The notes: generated from the letters alone by a model not told the origin. A DNA stretch of 45,135 bases from an uncultured Ruminococcus sp. (GCA_910585865.1 CAJUGO010000015.1:1-45135), one strand, 5' to 3'; shown: positions 14,011 to 23,180, counted from the first letter of the stretch. Made by a program: numbers and translations.

Positions 14011-15381
14011 TTATAAATTTACTTTTTCAATTAAACATACGCTTTCAACATGGGCTGTACGGCTGAACATGTCACAGGGTGTTATTTCCTTTGCTTCGTA
14101 GCCCTTTTCCGAAAAATATTTTAAATCTCTGGCCATAGTAGCAGGGTCACAGGACACATACACAACCCTCTTTGGCGACATTTCAAAAATTGTCTGAACA
14201 AGATCTTGTCCGCAGCCCTTGCGGGGAGGGTCAAGAATCACAACATCGGGCTTAAGCCCCTCATCCCTAAGCTTTTTTGCCGCTTCTGCGGCATCTGCAC
14301 AGATAAACCGTGCGTTTGTTATATTATTTATGCCTGCATTTTTTTGTGCGTCCTTAATTGCATCTTCAACAATTTCAACACCAATAAGCATTTTACATTT
14401 ACTTGCCATTGTTAAACCTATTGTACCTGTTCCGCAGTATAAATCAAGGAGAATTTCGTCGGATTTAAGATTTGCATACTCAGCAGCCTTGTTGTATAGC
14501 TTTTCCGCCTGGCTGCGGTTTACCTGCCAGAATGAAAACGGTGATATTCTAAATGTAAGCGAGCAGAGCTTGTCGGTAATATAGTCTTTTCCGAATACCG
14601 TACGGTTTTTTGAACCCAATATAACATTTGTTTTTTCTCTGTTAGAATTAACAACAATACTTTTTAGCATAGGTAATTCACTTCTGAGCATTTTCACAAG
14701 TAAATCTTCCTGTTTAAGTCCGTTCCCGTTGACAACATAACAAACCATAAGCTCATTTGTAACTTCGCCCATTCTGATATAAATATGTCTCAGTCTGCCT
14801 TTTCCTGTTTGCTCACTGTATATATCGTTGTTAGTCTTTTGTAAAAAATCTCTTGTAATATCAATTACCTTAGTAAAAACTTCAGGCTGAAGAGCACAAT
14901 CACTGCAGTCAACAATTCTGTGGCTGTGAAACGAATAAAAACCAATTTGCAGACTTCCGTTTTTATCTAAACCAACAGGAAATTGCGCTTTATTGCGGTA
15001 ACGCATAATGTTATCAGATTTTATTATCGGCTTAAACTCAACACTGTCAATACCGCCTATTCTTTTTACGGCATCGATTACCTTTTGCTGTTTGATATTA
15101 CACTCCTCTTCATAGCTTATATGACGCCATATACATCCGCCGCATTTTGAAAAAACCGGACAATCAGGTTCAATGCGGGATGGAGACGGAACGAGAATCT
15201 CTTCTATTTTACCGAAAGCGTATGTCTTCTTTGCCTTTAATATACGCACGGAAAGCTTGTCTCCTATTGCAGACAATGGCACAAAAACAGCTATACCTTC
15301 GTCGGTTTTTCCTACACCGCTTCCTTCAGCTGTCGCAGATGTTATAGTTAAATTTACAATATCATTCTTTTTAAGATTCAT
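14011..15381 (-). CDS. rlmD: 23S rRNA (uracil-C5)-methyltransferase, RlmD/RumA family
   Basis: A 456-residue protein with three parts: an N-terminal TRAM domain (about 1-60), a [4Fe-4S] cluster region with CPVFSKCGGC and a further Cys (near 80-165), and a SAM methyltransferase domain. The catalytic part shows DLYCGTGTIGL, DPPRKGC and the catalytic Cys in YVSCDPATMARDL. It methylates C5 of a uridine in 23S rRNA (U1939 in Escherichia coli; in Firmicutes one enzyme can also modify U747, then called RlmCD). It is the first gene of a leftward four-gene operon. Confidence 0.92.
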   Translation of the reverse strand: MNLKKNDIVNLTITSATAEGSGVGKTDEGIAVFVPLSAIGDKLSVRILKAKKTYAFGKIEEILVPSPSRIEPDCPVFSKCGGCIWRHISYEEECNIKQQKVIDAVKRIGGIDSVEFKPIIKSDNIMRYRNKAQFPVGLDKNGSLQIGFYSFHSHRIVDCSDCALQPEVFTKVIDITRDFLQKTNNDIYSEQTGKGRLRHIYIRMGEVTNELMVCYVVNGNGLKQEDLLVKMLRSELPMLKSIVVNSNREKTNVILGSKNRTVFGKDYITDKLCSLTFRISPFSFWQVNRSQAEKLYNKAAEYANLKSDEILLDLYCGTGTIGLTMASKCKMLIGVEIVEDAIKDAQKNAGINNITNARFICADAAEAAKKLRDEGLKPDVVILDPPRKGCGQDLVQTIFEMSPKRVVYVSCDPATMARDLKYFSEKGYEAKEITPCDMFSRTAHVESVCLIEKVNL

Positions 15382-15480
15382 AATAAACCACCGCTCATTT
15401 TATACTAATATTTTATCATTGTTGAGTATATTTGGCAACAGATAAAAATATTTAAAAAAATTAATTTGGGTATTTATTTT

Positions 15481-15509
15481 TTGACTTATTAGTTTTATAA
15501 TAGTAATAT
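15481..15509 (+). promoter_or_regulatory. Promoter of murC
   Basis: TTGACT (15481-15486), 17 bp, TAATAT (15504-15509). It lies about 80 bp before the murC start with nothing else in the 196-bp gap to the divergent rlmD gene. Confidence 0.6.
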
Positions 15510-15592
15510 TAAGATAAAATTATTTAAGTATATGCAACAACGAATATTTTTAAATTTATGAAATATACATATTAGGAATGGAGTGGACTATT

Positions 15593-16987
15593 GTGCATTA
15601 CGACAGTCTTATGGAGCTTATGGATAATATAAAAAGAATACATTTTATCGGTATTGGCGGCAGCGGTATGTGCCCTATCGCAGAGATTTTACGTGCCGAA
15701 GATTATGAGATTTCAGGCTCTGATATGAATGAAGGCGAGACGCTTGAACGCATTAAAAGCTATGGCATTCCCGTTTATATGGGACACAACAAGGATAATA
15801 TCAAAGGCGCTGAACTTGTGGTATACTCAGCAGCAATAAAAGAGACAAACCCCGAGAGAATGGAAGCGGCAAAACTGGGAATCCCCTGCATTGAAAGAAG
15901 CGTAATGCTTGGTGTTGTCACAAGGCGATATAAAAGAAGCATTGCTGTTTCAGGCACTCACGGAAAAACTACTACTACCGCCATGCTGTCTCAGATTTTA
16001 ATTGGAAGCGGATTTGAACCGTCTGCAATTATTGGCGGAAAGCTCCCATTTATCGGAGGTAACAGTTATGTCGGACAAAGTGATATTATTGTTTGCGAAG
16101 CATGTGAATATGTCGACACCTTCCTGGAACTGAATCCGTTTATATCAGTTATACTGAATATTGATGCTGATCATCTTGATTATTTTAAAAACCTTGGTAA
16201 TATAAAGAAATCATTTAATCAGTTTGCATCACAAACCACCGGTTTGCTGGTTATTAACGGCGATGATACAAACACTCTAGATGCAATAAAAGATGTTGAC
16301 ATACCAAAAATAAGTTTTGGCTTTGGTGAAAACTGTGATTATCGGGCAATAAACGAAAATGCAGATAAAGGAATCCATGAACAGTTTGACTTACTCTATA
16401 AAGGTGAAAAACTTACAAGCATAAAACTTATTGTCCCCGGCAGACATAATATTTACAATGCACTTGCAGCTGCTGCAACAGCACATTACCTTGGCGCAAC
16501 AGCTAATGAAATTTCCGACAATCTTCATAAATTCGGCGGAGTTCACAGAAGGTTTGAAATTCTGGGTACTCCGGACGGTATCACTGTTGCAGATGATTTT
16601 GCACATCATCCCACAGAACTCACCGCAACACTTAATGCTGCAATGAATATGGGTTTTAACAGGGTATGGGCCGTATTCCAGCCTCATACATTTTCAAGAA
16701 CAGCAACTTTGCTTGATGATTTTGCCGAGGCGCTTAAAATACCCGATAAGGCAATAATCTCAGAAATACTTCCTGTAAGAGAAACCAACACCTACAATAT
16801 TTATTCAACAGATTTGGGAGCAAAAGTTCCCGGCTCAGTTTGTCTTGACACTTTTGAAGAGATTACCGACTATGTATGCAAAAATGCTAAGGAAGGCGAC
16901 CTTATTCTGACAATGGGTGGCGGCAATGTTTATATGTGTGCCAATATGATAGTGAAACAGCTTAAATTTATCGAAGAAAACAAGTAA
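15593..16987 (+). CDS. murC: UDP-N-acetylmuramate--L-alanine ligase
   Basis: A 464-residue cytoplasmic Mur ligase that adds L-Ala to UDP-MurNAc with ATP in peptidoglycan precursor synthesis. The N-terminal Rossmann domain starts IHFIGIGGSGM, the ATP loop is SGTHGKTTTTAM, the central domain has EACEYVDTFL and ILNIDADHLDYF, and the C-terminal domain has DDFAHHPTE. I prefer GTG 15593, 9 bp after GGAG. ATG 15578 has no site and ATG 15620 (MDNIKRIHF) is a possible shorter start. It is a single-gene unit ended by the terminator at 17003-17032. Confidence 0.95.
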   Translation: MHYDSLMELMDNIKRIHFIGIGGSGMCPIAEILRAEDYEISGSDMNEGETLERIKSYGIPVYMGHNKDNIKGAELVVYSAAIKETNPERMEAAKLGIPCIERSVMLGVVTRRYKRSIAVSGTHGKTTTTAMLSQILIGSGFEPSAIIGGKLPFIGGNSYVGQSDIIVCEACEYVDTFLELNPFISVILNIDADHLDYFKNLGNIKKSFNQFASQTTGLLVINGDDTNTLDAIKDVDIPKISFGFGENCDYRAINENADKGIHEQFDLLYKGEKLTSIKLIVPGRHNIYNALAAAATAHYLGATANEISDNLHKFGGVHRRFEILGTPDGITVADDFAHHPTELTATLNAAMNMGFNRVWAVFQPHTFSRTATLLDDFAEALKIPDKAIISEILPVRETNTYNIYSTDLGAKVPGSVCLDTFEEITDYVCKNAKEGDLILTMGGGNVYMCANMIVKQLKFIEENK

Positions 16988-17002
16988 TTATTTACTCACT
17001 TT

Positions 17003-17032
17003 AAAAAGCGTACGCTATGCGTTCGCTTTTTT
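17003..17032 (+). terminator. Terminator of murC
   Basis: AAAAAGCG-T-ACGC / GCGT-T-CGCTTTTTT with one internal mismatch, ending in six Ts, 16 bp after the murC stop. Confidence 0.8.
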
Positions 17033-17142
17033 GCTGTCACATACGCAGACCATACAATTTATTATGTTTTCCGGAATTCCCCTTTGGATTAAATGCGATA
17101 TGCTTTTTAAGGCAGCACTTTTATACAGTTTCCCATAAAGCA

Positions 17143-17178
17143 AAAACAACACCTGCCTGTAAACGGCGGTGTTGTTTT
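17143..17178 (-). terminator. Terminator of the dockerin gene 17193-18134
   Basis: AAAACAACACC (17143-17153) and GGTGTTGTTTT (17168-17178) form an 11-bp stem with a small inner stem. T tracts on both sides allow bidirectional action between convergent genes. Confidence 0.8.
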
Positions 17179-17192
17179 ACTTTATTGCAGTT

Positions 17193-18134
17193 TTATTTGG
17201 AATAACGGTTATAGTAATTCTCAAGATAGTTTGTATCATAATAACCATTAGCGATTGCTGTGGGATATGTAACAGGTATACGAGAGCAAATACAAAAGTT
17301 AAAGGTTCTTTCCATTCTTCTTTCGTAGCTGTCATGAAAACCTTTTTCGGGAATCAGGTTTATATCACTCATATCTGCACCGTTATCTTCAACAATATAT
17401 TTTTGAAGATTGGTAGCGGTCATAATTGTAGGATTTTCATAATTATAATCCCCTGTAAGAATTTTTTGAGCACCTGTCAGATTGTCCAGTTCAACTAAAC
17501 TTTTTTGAATAAGTGTTACATCTTGAATATTAACATGACCATCTTTATTCACATCACCCATTAATGTGTATCTGTTTGTCATCACATTATATGATTTAAG
17601 CAGAGCATAAAACGCATCTGAAAGCGTGTATTCTGCCGTTTTCTCATGTGTACTTGGCACTTTGCATTCAACTCTTCCATATTCATCTAACCCGTAATAT
17701 CGATCAAACACAACTTTAAACTCGTCTCTCTTTATTACAAAGCTTTTCCAATCCTCTTCACTATACCAATTATTATAGTTTTCTTCTTTTAGTGAATTAA
17801 GATAAGTATCATAAGCTATTGCAGGATCAACCGTCATATTATAAGCCTGATACATAAGATTATCATATGCATTTTCGTAATCTGCAGCCGTTGCATTTTT
17901 ATTTTCCAATACTGCTTCAGTATTTTCAAGCACTTCATTCATATCAGATTTGGATACATTACCATGAATATCAACACCGCCTACAGATTGAAAATTCCAA
18001 TAACACGCATAGTACAGCCAATACAAACTTTCTTTCTTATCAATTTCTTGATTTTCTGCTGCCGATACATTTAAGCCTACAACAGATGTAAGCAGCATTA
18101 CTATACACAGAAAAACTGATATCATTTTTTTCAT
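17193..18134 (-). CDS. Secreted dockerin-containing protein with C-terminal extension
   Basis: A 313-residue exported protein. The signal peptide spans about 1-26 (hydrophobic core, cleavage near VSAAE). Residues 30-190 are mainly helical with many Tyr, Asn and Trp and resemble FIVAR-like helical bundles, without a firm family match. A dockerin lies at about 200-250: repeat 1 (GDVNKDGHVNIQDVTLIQKSL) is canonical, while repeat 2 (GDYNYENPTIMTATNLQKYI) has lost the Gly and the last Asp of the calcium loop. About 60 Tyr-rich residues follow the dockerin, which is unusual because dockerins are often C-terminal. GGAG precedes the ATG. An orphan dockerin frame lies immediately upstream. Confidence 0.83.
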   Translation of the reverse strand: MKKMISVFLCIVMLLTSVVGLNVSAAENQEIDKKESLYWLYYACYWNFQSVGGVDIHGNVSKSDMNEVLENTEAVLENKNATAADYENAYDNLMYQAYNMTVDPAIAYDTYLNSLKEENYNNWYSEEDWKSFVIKRDEFKVVFDRYYGLDEYGRVECKVPSTHEKTAEYTLSDAFYALLKSYNVMTNRYTLMGDVNKDGHVNIQDVTLIQKSLVELDNLTGAQKILTGDYNYENPTIMTATNLQKYIVEDNGADMSDINLIPEKGFHDSYERRMERTFNFCICSRIPVTYPTAIANGYYDTNYLENYYNRYSK

Positions 18135-18162
18135 TTTTAAATCTCCAATCCACTATTATGTA

Positions 18163-18399
18163 TTATGAAACAATATATTGCTGAATCAATCTGGCATCTG
18201 TAATATTTACTTCTCCGTCATTATTTACGTCAGCTGCCAAAAACTGTTCATCAGTAAACGTGACCAGCTCAACAAGGTATTTCTGTATCTCTGTTGCATC
18301 GCTAATGGTAACGTTTCCGTCCATGTCAACATCTCCCCATATTACCGCTTTATCAGTAGTTACGTCTGTATAAGTAAAATCAGTACGTAAGACCTCCTC
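18163..18399 (-). pseudogene. Orphan dockerin type I module, gene remnant without start codon
   Basis: A 78-codon open frame on the minus strand ends with TAA at 18163-18165 and encodes a complete, well-conserved dockerin: GDVDMDGNVTISDATEIQKYL and ADVNNDGEVNITDARLIQQYI. Upstream it is closed by an in-frame TAA just beyond 18399, and no ATG, GTG or TTG precedes the module; the only ATG is inside repeat 1. AGGAGG stands close to the open end but without a start codon. It is most likely the 3' remnant of a larger dockerin gene lost by deletion. A non-canonical start or frameshift is the alternative. The rest of 18400-18642 is AT-rich and shows nothing I can name. Confidence 0.7.
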
Positions 18400-18642
18400 T
18401 TAAATGACATATAATTACGCTTTTATTAATTATCAACCATACACTATAATAAATATTATAATTAATTTAAATTTATATGTCAATATATTATTTTATACAT
18501 ATTAGTTCTTGGTTTTTATTTTTTGATGATTATTTCATATTATTTGACATAATATATAACACTTAATTTTAAAAAAAAGATTAGCTAATAAATATCCTGT
18601 GCTGATTATTCTAAACGTTGTAATTTTACTTATTATTTCAAA

Positions 18643-20931
18643 TTATTTCAAAAATTCGTATTCAAACAATACAGGAACTATTTCAGAGTTATAATAATCT
18701 TTAACAAGCGTTTTAAGGCTTTGCAATGCAGTATGTAATTCAACATTATCCCAAATTGTATTACCGGTTATATCGTCTTTGTGTGATCTGTCCAATTCTG
18801 CAAATATCTGATATACCCCGTAAGTTAATTCTGAATTATAGTTTTCCGTTTGTTTGGCATATTTTAAAACGGTATTCCACTGATATAAAATTGAGACTTC
18901 TTTTTTATTCTTTTTAAGATTATTTAAATCTCTGATAGCAATTGTTTCCCCGTTTGTAGCGTCAAGACATAATTCATTGCGATAAAAACGCCCGTCACTG
19001 CCTGTAAATGTTCTCATATGGTTCTGCATTTCGGTACAGGTAAAAAGAAGGCATTTTAAGAGAAATTGATGTAACTTGCCATTTGAAACATCTCTTGCAA
19101 ATCTGTCCGCACCGTCTCCTGACTTCATTATACGGGAACGCTCTGTCCATGCCCGATTATATGTAATGTAACGCGAAGCACAGAACATAGGCAGTTTTTG
19201 AAGATAATTGTCTTTGCGGATATAGCATCCGTTTCCGTTGTATCGGCCCGCAACTAATAAACTTGATTTTGCGTCGGGATTATCAAATCCCACACTATCA
19301 GCAACCAAATACCCTACCATATATCTGCTGTACATAGGTTTTATACGCTTTTTAACGTTTGATTCTGCCTCAAGTCCGTTCAAGCCTATTAAAATACCAT
19401 CATATTTTGCATCTTCAAACGAAGCTTTTTCATAATATTTAGTGCTGTATAATTCATGTACTTTCCTTACAGTCAATTCAACTGCATCTGTCAATGTTCC
19501 GTCCTGCTGGATATCAAATCCCTGCAAAGTTATTTCTTCATTGTTTGCATCATTGTTTCCCCACAAAGCTACCATAATACAAGCATCAATATTAGTGTGA
19601 AAATGGCGACGATTATAAGCATATCCCCCTAAAAATTCTTTATCGATCAAATGTTGTGCTTTCCAGTATTTTACCGGGGAATACACAATATAGCTATCGG
19701 TAGGCTGACGCATATAATACTTAAATCCCGACCAGATAAAAGCATTTCCCAAATCATTGCTGACAGTACCTTTTACTTCTTTTTTCATTGCTTTCACAGC
19801 AAAACTATTTTTCCATGCCGATGAATTTTTTGCCTGCTTGGTTCGCTGATGTTCCAAAGAAGTTGTTTCGGCATATGGCGGATTTTCAAATAAAATAATT
19901 GTACATTTTGGATTATCAACATATTGCTGAATAACAGGGTTTTCTATATATTCCTGGCTCAATGCGTCTCCCCCTGCTACAAGCCCTGCATTAAAGGTTT
20001 CAGCAGTTTCAATAGGCGGAATAATATGACGAACTTTTGAACCGATTAATTCCTGAAGTACTTTGTATTCATAATATTCTATTGTAGACACAACACAATG
20101 CGATAACTCTTCATCTGTCATACCTTTTTCCAAATTGCCGGTACCTGCACACCTGTCAAGAATAATATAATCATTACCATTCGGAACACGCGCAATTGCA
20201 GTTCGTACCAATTCAAGAGATTTTTCTGCGTATAATTTGTTTGTATAAAAAGCACCAAGATTTTTCTTTTGCAAGGTATCATTTAGCTTGTCCATTAAAT
20301 AGTTAAATTTAACATTTGTACGTCCTGTATATGGGTATATATATTTTGAGAAATGCACCGGTTTTCTAATTTCACCTATTGTTTTATGTTTGCCTGCATC
20401 ATCACCAAGAAAATCTTCTTTCCGTGCTGTAGGCACAGCTTTATAAAATGATGTAGCCCATCCGACGATACAGTTTTCGTCTATATGAATTTTAGTAAAG
20501 TTGTTTTCCTTTAGTAAGGCAATAACACTTTCAGCATCAAGCGGATTGTTATAATGCAACACTTTATCAGCACTGTTGCCGATAAAGCCAATATTGTCTT
20601 TTGAAGCTCCGCCAACATATACCTTTTCAATATCAGATAAATATGTTGCAGAATAAAACAGCCATGCTGCCGCGGCGTTTAAATCAATAATTAAAATATT
20701 TGCCGGTACGGGTTTACCCTTTATGCGGAGGGCCGACAAATATTTGATACACTGAAACAAAACTGTATTTAAGTCTGTTACATGAAGTTTAAATTCAAGC
20801 AAATTTCCGTTAATAACACCGTCATTGTTATCAGCTAATATTTCATCAATATTCAATTCGGAACTTACACGAGGCAAAAAAGATTTGTAAAAGTCCAGCT
20901 GTCCGTCACGCTCTAAAATATATTTATCCAT
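18643..20931 (-). CDS. Predicted single-chain (type IIG-like) restriction enzyme/adenine methyltransferase
   Basis: A 762-residue protein with two recognisable activities. Residues about 30-70 carry a PD-(D/E)XK nuclease pattern: Asp37, then E46-F-K48, then Q60-x3-Y64, the last being a RecB-like QxxxY motif. Residues about 226-400 are a gamma-class N6-adenine DNA methyltransferase: motif X-like GAFYTNKLYAEKSLELV, motif I ILDRCAGTGNLE (257-268), and catalytic motif IV ENPPY (349-353). The C-terminal half (about 400-762) would contain target recognition; it has no domain I know. At 762 residues it is shorter than typical Eco57I-like enzymes. No separate restriction, methylase or specificity gene lies beside it. 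The gene has its own promoter (21025-21053). Roles in defence against phage and DNA modification are inferred. An anti-phage methylase of the PglX/BREX kind is less likely because no other BREX gene is present. Confidence 0.75.
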   Translation of the reverse strand: MDKYILERDGQLDFYKSFLPRVSSELNIDEILADNNDGVINGNLLEFKLHVTDLNTVLFQCIKYLSALRIKGKPVPANILIIDLNAAAAWLFYSATYLSDIEKVYVGGASKDNIGFIGNSADKVLHYNNPLDAESVIALLKENNFTKIHIDENCIVGWATSFYKAVPTARKEDFLGDDAGKHKTIGEIRKPVHFSKYIYPYTGRTNVKFNYLMDKLNDTLQKKNLGAFYTNKLYAEKSLELVRTAIARVPNGNDYIILDRCAGTGNLEKGMTDEELSHCVVSTIEYYEYKVLQELIGSKVRHIIPPIETAETFNAGLVAGGDALSQEYIENPVIQQYVDNPKCTIILFENPPYAETTSLEHQRTKQAKNSSAWKNSFAVKAMKKEVKGTVSNDLGNAFIWSGFKYYMRQPTDSYIVYSPVKYWKAQHLIDKEFLGGYAYNRRHFHTNIDACIMVALWGNNDANNEEITLQGFDIQQDGTLTDAVELTVRKVHELYSTKYYEKASFEDAKYDGILIGLNGLEAESNVKKRIKPMYSRYMVGYLVADSVGFDNPDAKSSLLVAGRYNGNGCYIRKDNYLQKLPMFCASRYITYNRAWTERSRIMKSGDGADRFARDVSNGKLHQFLLKCLLFTCTEMQNHMRTFTGSDGRFYRNELCLDATNGETIAIRDLNNLKKNKKEVSILYQWNTVLKYAKQTENYNSELTYGVYQIFAELDRSHKDDITGNTIWDNVELHTALQSLKTLVKDYYNSEIVPVLFEYEFLK

Positions 20932-21024
20932 AACATTACACCAATACTACAATTATTTTTAATACATCAAACTAATGTTGCCTTTTGTATGCAAAAAATG
21001 TAAAAACTAGTCAGATGTATTGAT

Positions 21025-21053
21025 ATTATATCACAATTAAATATAACTGTGAA
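21025..21053 (-). promoter_or_regulatory. Promoter of the R-M-like gene
   Basis: On the minus strand TTCACA (21048-21053), 17 bp, TATAAT (21025-21030), about 95 bp before the ATG. The remaining 20932-21183 interval is AT-rich without a visible gene. Confidence 0.6.
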
Positions 21054-21183
21054 TAACTATCACCAAATCAGTTATAAATTATAACCAAATATTTTTGTGC
21101 ATTATGCCGTATATTTTATTGCTCAGTTTTGCAAATACAAATCGTCATATCATAATACAGACAGTATACTGATATAAAAAAGC

Positions 21184-21225
21184 ACAGGACTGCAGTCTCG
21201 ATTCCAACTGAGACTGCAGTCCTGT
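21184..21225 (-). terminator. Strong terminator of spoVT
   Basis: A perfect 16-bp stem (21184-21199 with 21210-21225, containing ACTGCAGT), a 10-nt loop, then GCTTTTTTATATC on the minus strand, 34 bp after the spoVT stop. Confidence 0.9.
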
Positions 21226-21259
21226 TCAAAGTTTTAAAAGCTTTGAGACTTTGTTATTT

Positions 21260-21802
21260 TTACTCTTCCATTTGTTTACCCAGGAAAGCGGCTGCTGACT
21301 GCGCAAGCTTAATTTCTGCGCTTGACGGAACCTTTATCTGATCACCCGTGAGCATAACAACTGCACCTGTAACATCACCTGAGGCAATTATCGGATATAT
21401 TACCGAAGCAAAATGCTCAACACCCTCAATCGGCTGAACATCCTCCAGGCTCTGCTGTGTTGCCGCATAGCTTTTGCGGTTTTCCATATAATTTTCGAGT
21501 ACACTTGTGATTCTGCGCTCAAGAAATTCCCTTTTGGAAACACCTGCTGCCGCAATTACATGATCCTTGTCACATATAAGCGTCGGCAATGAACTTATTC
21601 GTGCGAGTACATCTGCATATTGACTTGCAAATGCAGAAAGCTCTCCAACAGGTGAATACTTCTTGAAAATCACTTCACCGTCTGTCGCTGTATATATTTC
21701 CAACGGATCGCCTTCACGAATACGCAGTGTTCGGCGTATTTCCTTTGGTATGACAACTCTTCCCAAGTCATCAATTCGTCTGACAATACCTGTTGCTTTC
21801 AT
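21260..21802 (-). CDS. spoVT: Stage V sporulation protein T, AbrB-family regulator
   Basis: A 180-residue protein, close in length to Bacillus subtilis SpoVT (178). The N-terminal swapped-hairpin AbrB domain (residues 1-50, MKATGIVRRIDDLGRVVIPKEIRR...) binds DNA, and the C-terminal part (about 55-180) is a GAF-like domain. SpoVT modulates sigma-G-dependent genes in the forespore, so its presence marks an endospore former. GGGAG precedes the ATG. A perfect palindrome sits 30 bp upstream (21832-21846). It is monocistronic, with the 21184-21225 terminator behind it. Confidence 0.95.
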   Translation of the reverse strand: MKATGIVRRIDDLGRVVIPKEIRRTLRIREGDPLEIYTATDGEVIFKKYSPVGELSAFASQYADVLARISSLPTLICDKDHVIAAAGVSKREFLERRITSVLENYMENRKSYAATQQSLEDVQPIEGVEHFASVIYPIIASGDVTGAVVMLTGDQIKVPSSAEIKLAQSAAAFLGKQMEE

Positions 21803-21831
21803 ATCTTAATTCTCCCTTAATTTGTAATTCT

Positions 21832-21846
21832 AGCAAATTATTTGCT
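21832..21846. promoter_or_regulatory. Palindrome upstream of spoVT
   Basis: AGCAAAT-T-ATTTGCT, a perfect 7-1-7 inverted repeat 30 bp before the start. It is a candidate operator, possibly for autoregulation. No T tract follows in the leftward direction, so it is not a terminator. Confidence 0.4.
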
Positions 21847-22014
21847 CTTATATTGTTTGATTTACTAAAATTTTTATACCGATTTTTTTATTTCGTTACT
21901 GTTTTTTATTCAGGTATTTATTGGGAATTTCTATCATCAGACTCACAATATTACAAAAAAGAAACACATATCACAAATCGTTTTGCATATATAATTTTAT
22001 AAAAAATAAAAAAT

Positions 22015-22039
22015 GACACTTGCCGATTTGGCAAGTGTC
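22015..22039 (-). terminator. Terminator of the Cache-domain gene
   Basis: GACACTTGCC-AAATC-GGCAAGTGTC on the minus strand, a perfect 10-bp stem followed by ATTTTTTATTTTTT, 26 bp after the stop. Confidence 0.9.
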
Positions 22040-22065
22040 TAAACTAATTTACTAACAATTCACTT

Positions 22066-22971
22066 TTAATTATTTTTTCTTCTCTTGTCTGACATCAAAA
22101 TAACAACTGCAAAAATTATAAAAATTACAGTATTTGCAATTATCGGAGTTACAATTGAATACATATAATCTATACCCGATTCGGAATTTGATATACCGCT
22201 TATAACCGTATAATCATTTACCGTGTCTGCCTTAAAAGTATATTGCTTATCTTTTATACTGAGAGCAAAAACATTTCCGTTGAGATTGCTTTTATTAATT
22301 CCCAGTTCTTTAAGTGTACTTTTACCGTCTGTATCAATATTTGCACTTACGATATCATCATTCTTCGCAATAATAGTACTGCCTTTACATTTGTCAGCAA
22401 TTTGTTCTCCTGACACCATATAATAATTATCTACCGTTGCATCAACGATTACAATACCTCCCTCAGGACGGGTAACCGCCGCCATTACCGTATATCTCCC
22501 CTCTTCTCCCTCAACAGGAACAGGAGTTGAGATACTTTTGAACTTTATTCCTTTAAGATTTGATTTAAACTGAGCCCAATCTTTGTTATCAAGCATATTT
22601 GTATTCTTTAATTCTTCTGGATATGATACAGTAATTTTACCATCTGTATCAGTTATTGCAAATGAATTCAAGTACTGATTTCTGGCAAGTGCACTTAACT
22701 CTTCCGTGGTTAATTCTTCATCTGCTAACATTTCAATCGTATTTGCCTTTGAATAAAGGTTGTCCGTAAATAAGAAATAATTATATGACATATCGCCGGA
22801 AAATTCTGTTACAGAATGATTCGCATCATTAAGCAATGCGTCTATATTGCGGTTTCTGGCATTTTCATTTGAAATAGCCGAACCGATTATTGACGCACAT
22901 GCGGATAAAACCAGTGAAAGCAAAATAAATACAATTACGGTCCTTTTTTTTATTGATTTGTTGTTTTCCAT
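22066..22971 (-). CDS. Membrane protein with extracellular Cache (PDC) sensor and no output domain
   Basis: A 301-residue protein with a transmembrane helix at about 11-32, an extracellular domain of about 230 residues and a second helix at about 270-292, ending in the basic tail SDKRRKNN. The external part has the double-Cache look: a long helix (NIDALLNDANHSVTEF...), AITDTDGKITVSYPEEL, NKDWAQF, TVMAAVTRPEGGIVIVDATVDNYYM. Cache domains sense small ligands for chemoreceptors, kinases, phosphatases or cyclases. Here nothing follows the second helix and the neighbouring genes encode no obvious partner. GGAAAG-type leader sequence precedes the ATG. It may be a stand-alone sensor with a trans-acting partner or a gene truncated long ago. 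Confidence 0.75.
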   Translation of the reverse strand: MENNKSIKKRTVIVFILLSLVLSACASIIGSAISNENARNRNIDALLNDANHSVTEFSGDMSYNYFLFTDNLYSKANTIEMLADEELTTEELSALARNQYLNSFAITDTDGKITVSYPEELKNTNMLDNKDWAQFKSNLKGIKFKSISTPVPVEGEEGRYTVMAAVTRPEGGIVIVDATVDNYYMVSGEQIADKCKGSTIIAKNDDIVSANIDTDGKSTLKELGINKSNLNGNVFALSIKDKQYTFKADTVNDYTVISGISNSESGIDYMYSIVTPIIANTVIFIIFAVVILMSDKRRKNN

Positions 22972-23180
22972 GCTTTGTCATACCTTTCTTATAATATTAT
23001 GTTAAACACATAGTATCATGCAATTTCGTATGTTTCAACTAAAAAATAAAAAGTAACAAATATAAGAACACAAAAAGACAAAATACGGAAATATTTTAGT
23101 CGATTTTTTATTTCAGACATTAATTTTTAACTTTTTTAAAATACATATACAGTATTATTTCAAAGTTATTCTATGCCTAC

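Noticed and set aside
17033..17142. A small gene or RNA between the two terminators after murC
   Set aside because: Frames are short, no ribosome binding site or promoter stands out, and the stretch is flanked by terminators of convergent genes.
18643..20931. BREX PglX-type methylase
   Set aside because: It has NPPY but is shorter than PglX, and no brxC, pglZ or other BREX gene is adjacent; nuclease-like motifs at the N-terminus fit a type IIG enzyme better.
21803..21902. Sigma-G promoter of spoVT
   Set aside because: GTATA and CAATATA are present but their spacing (about 19 bp) does not fit the sigma-G pattern well.
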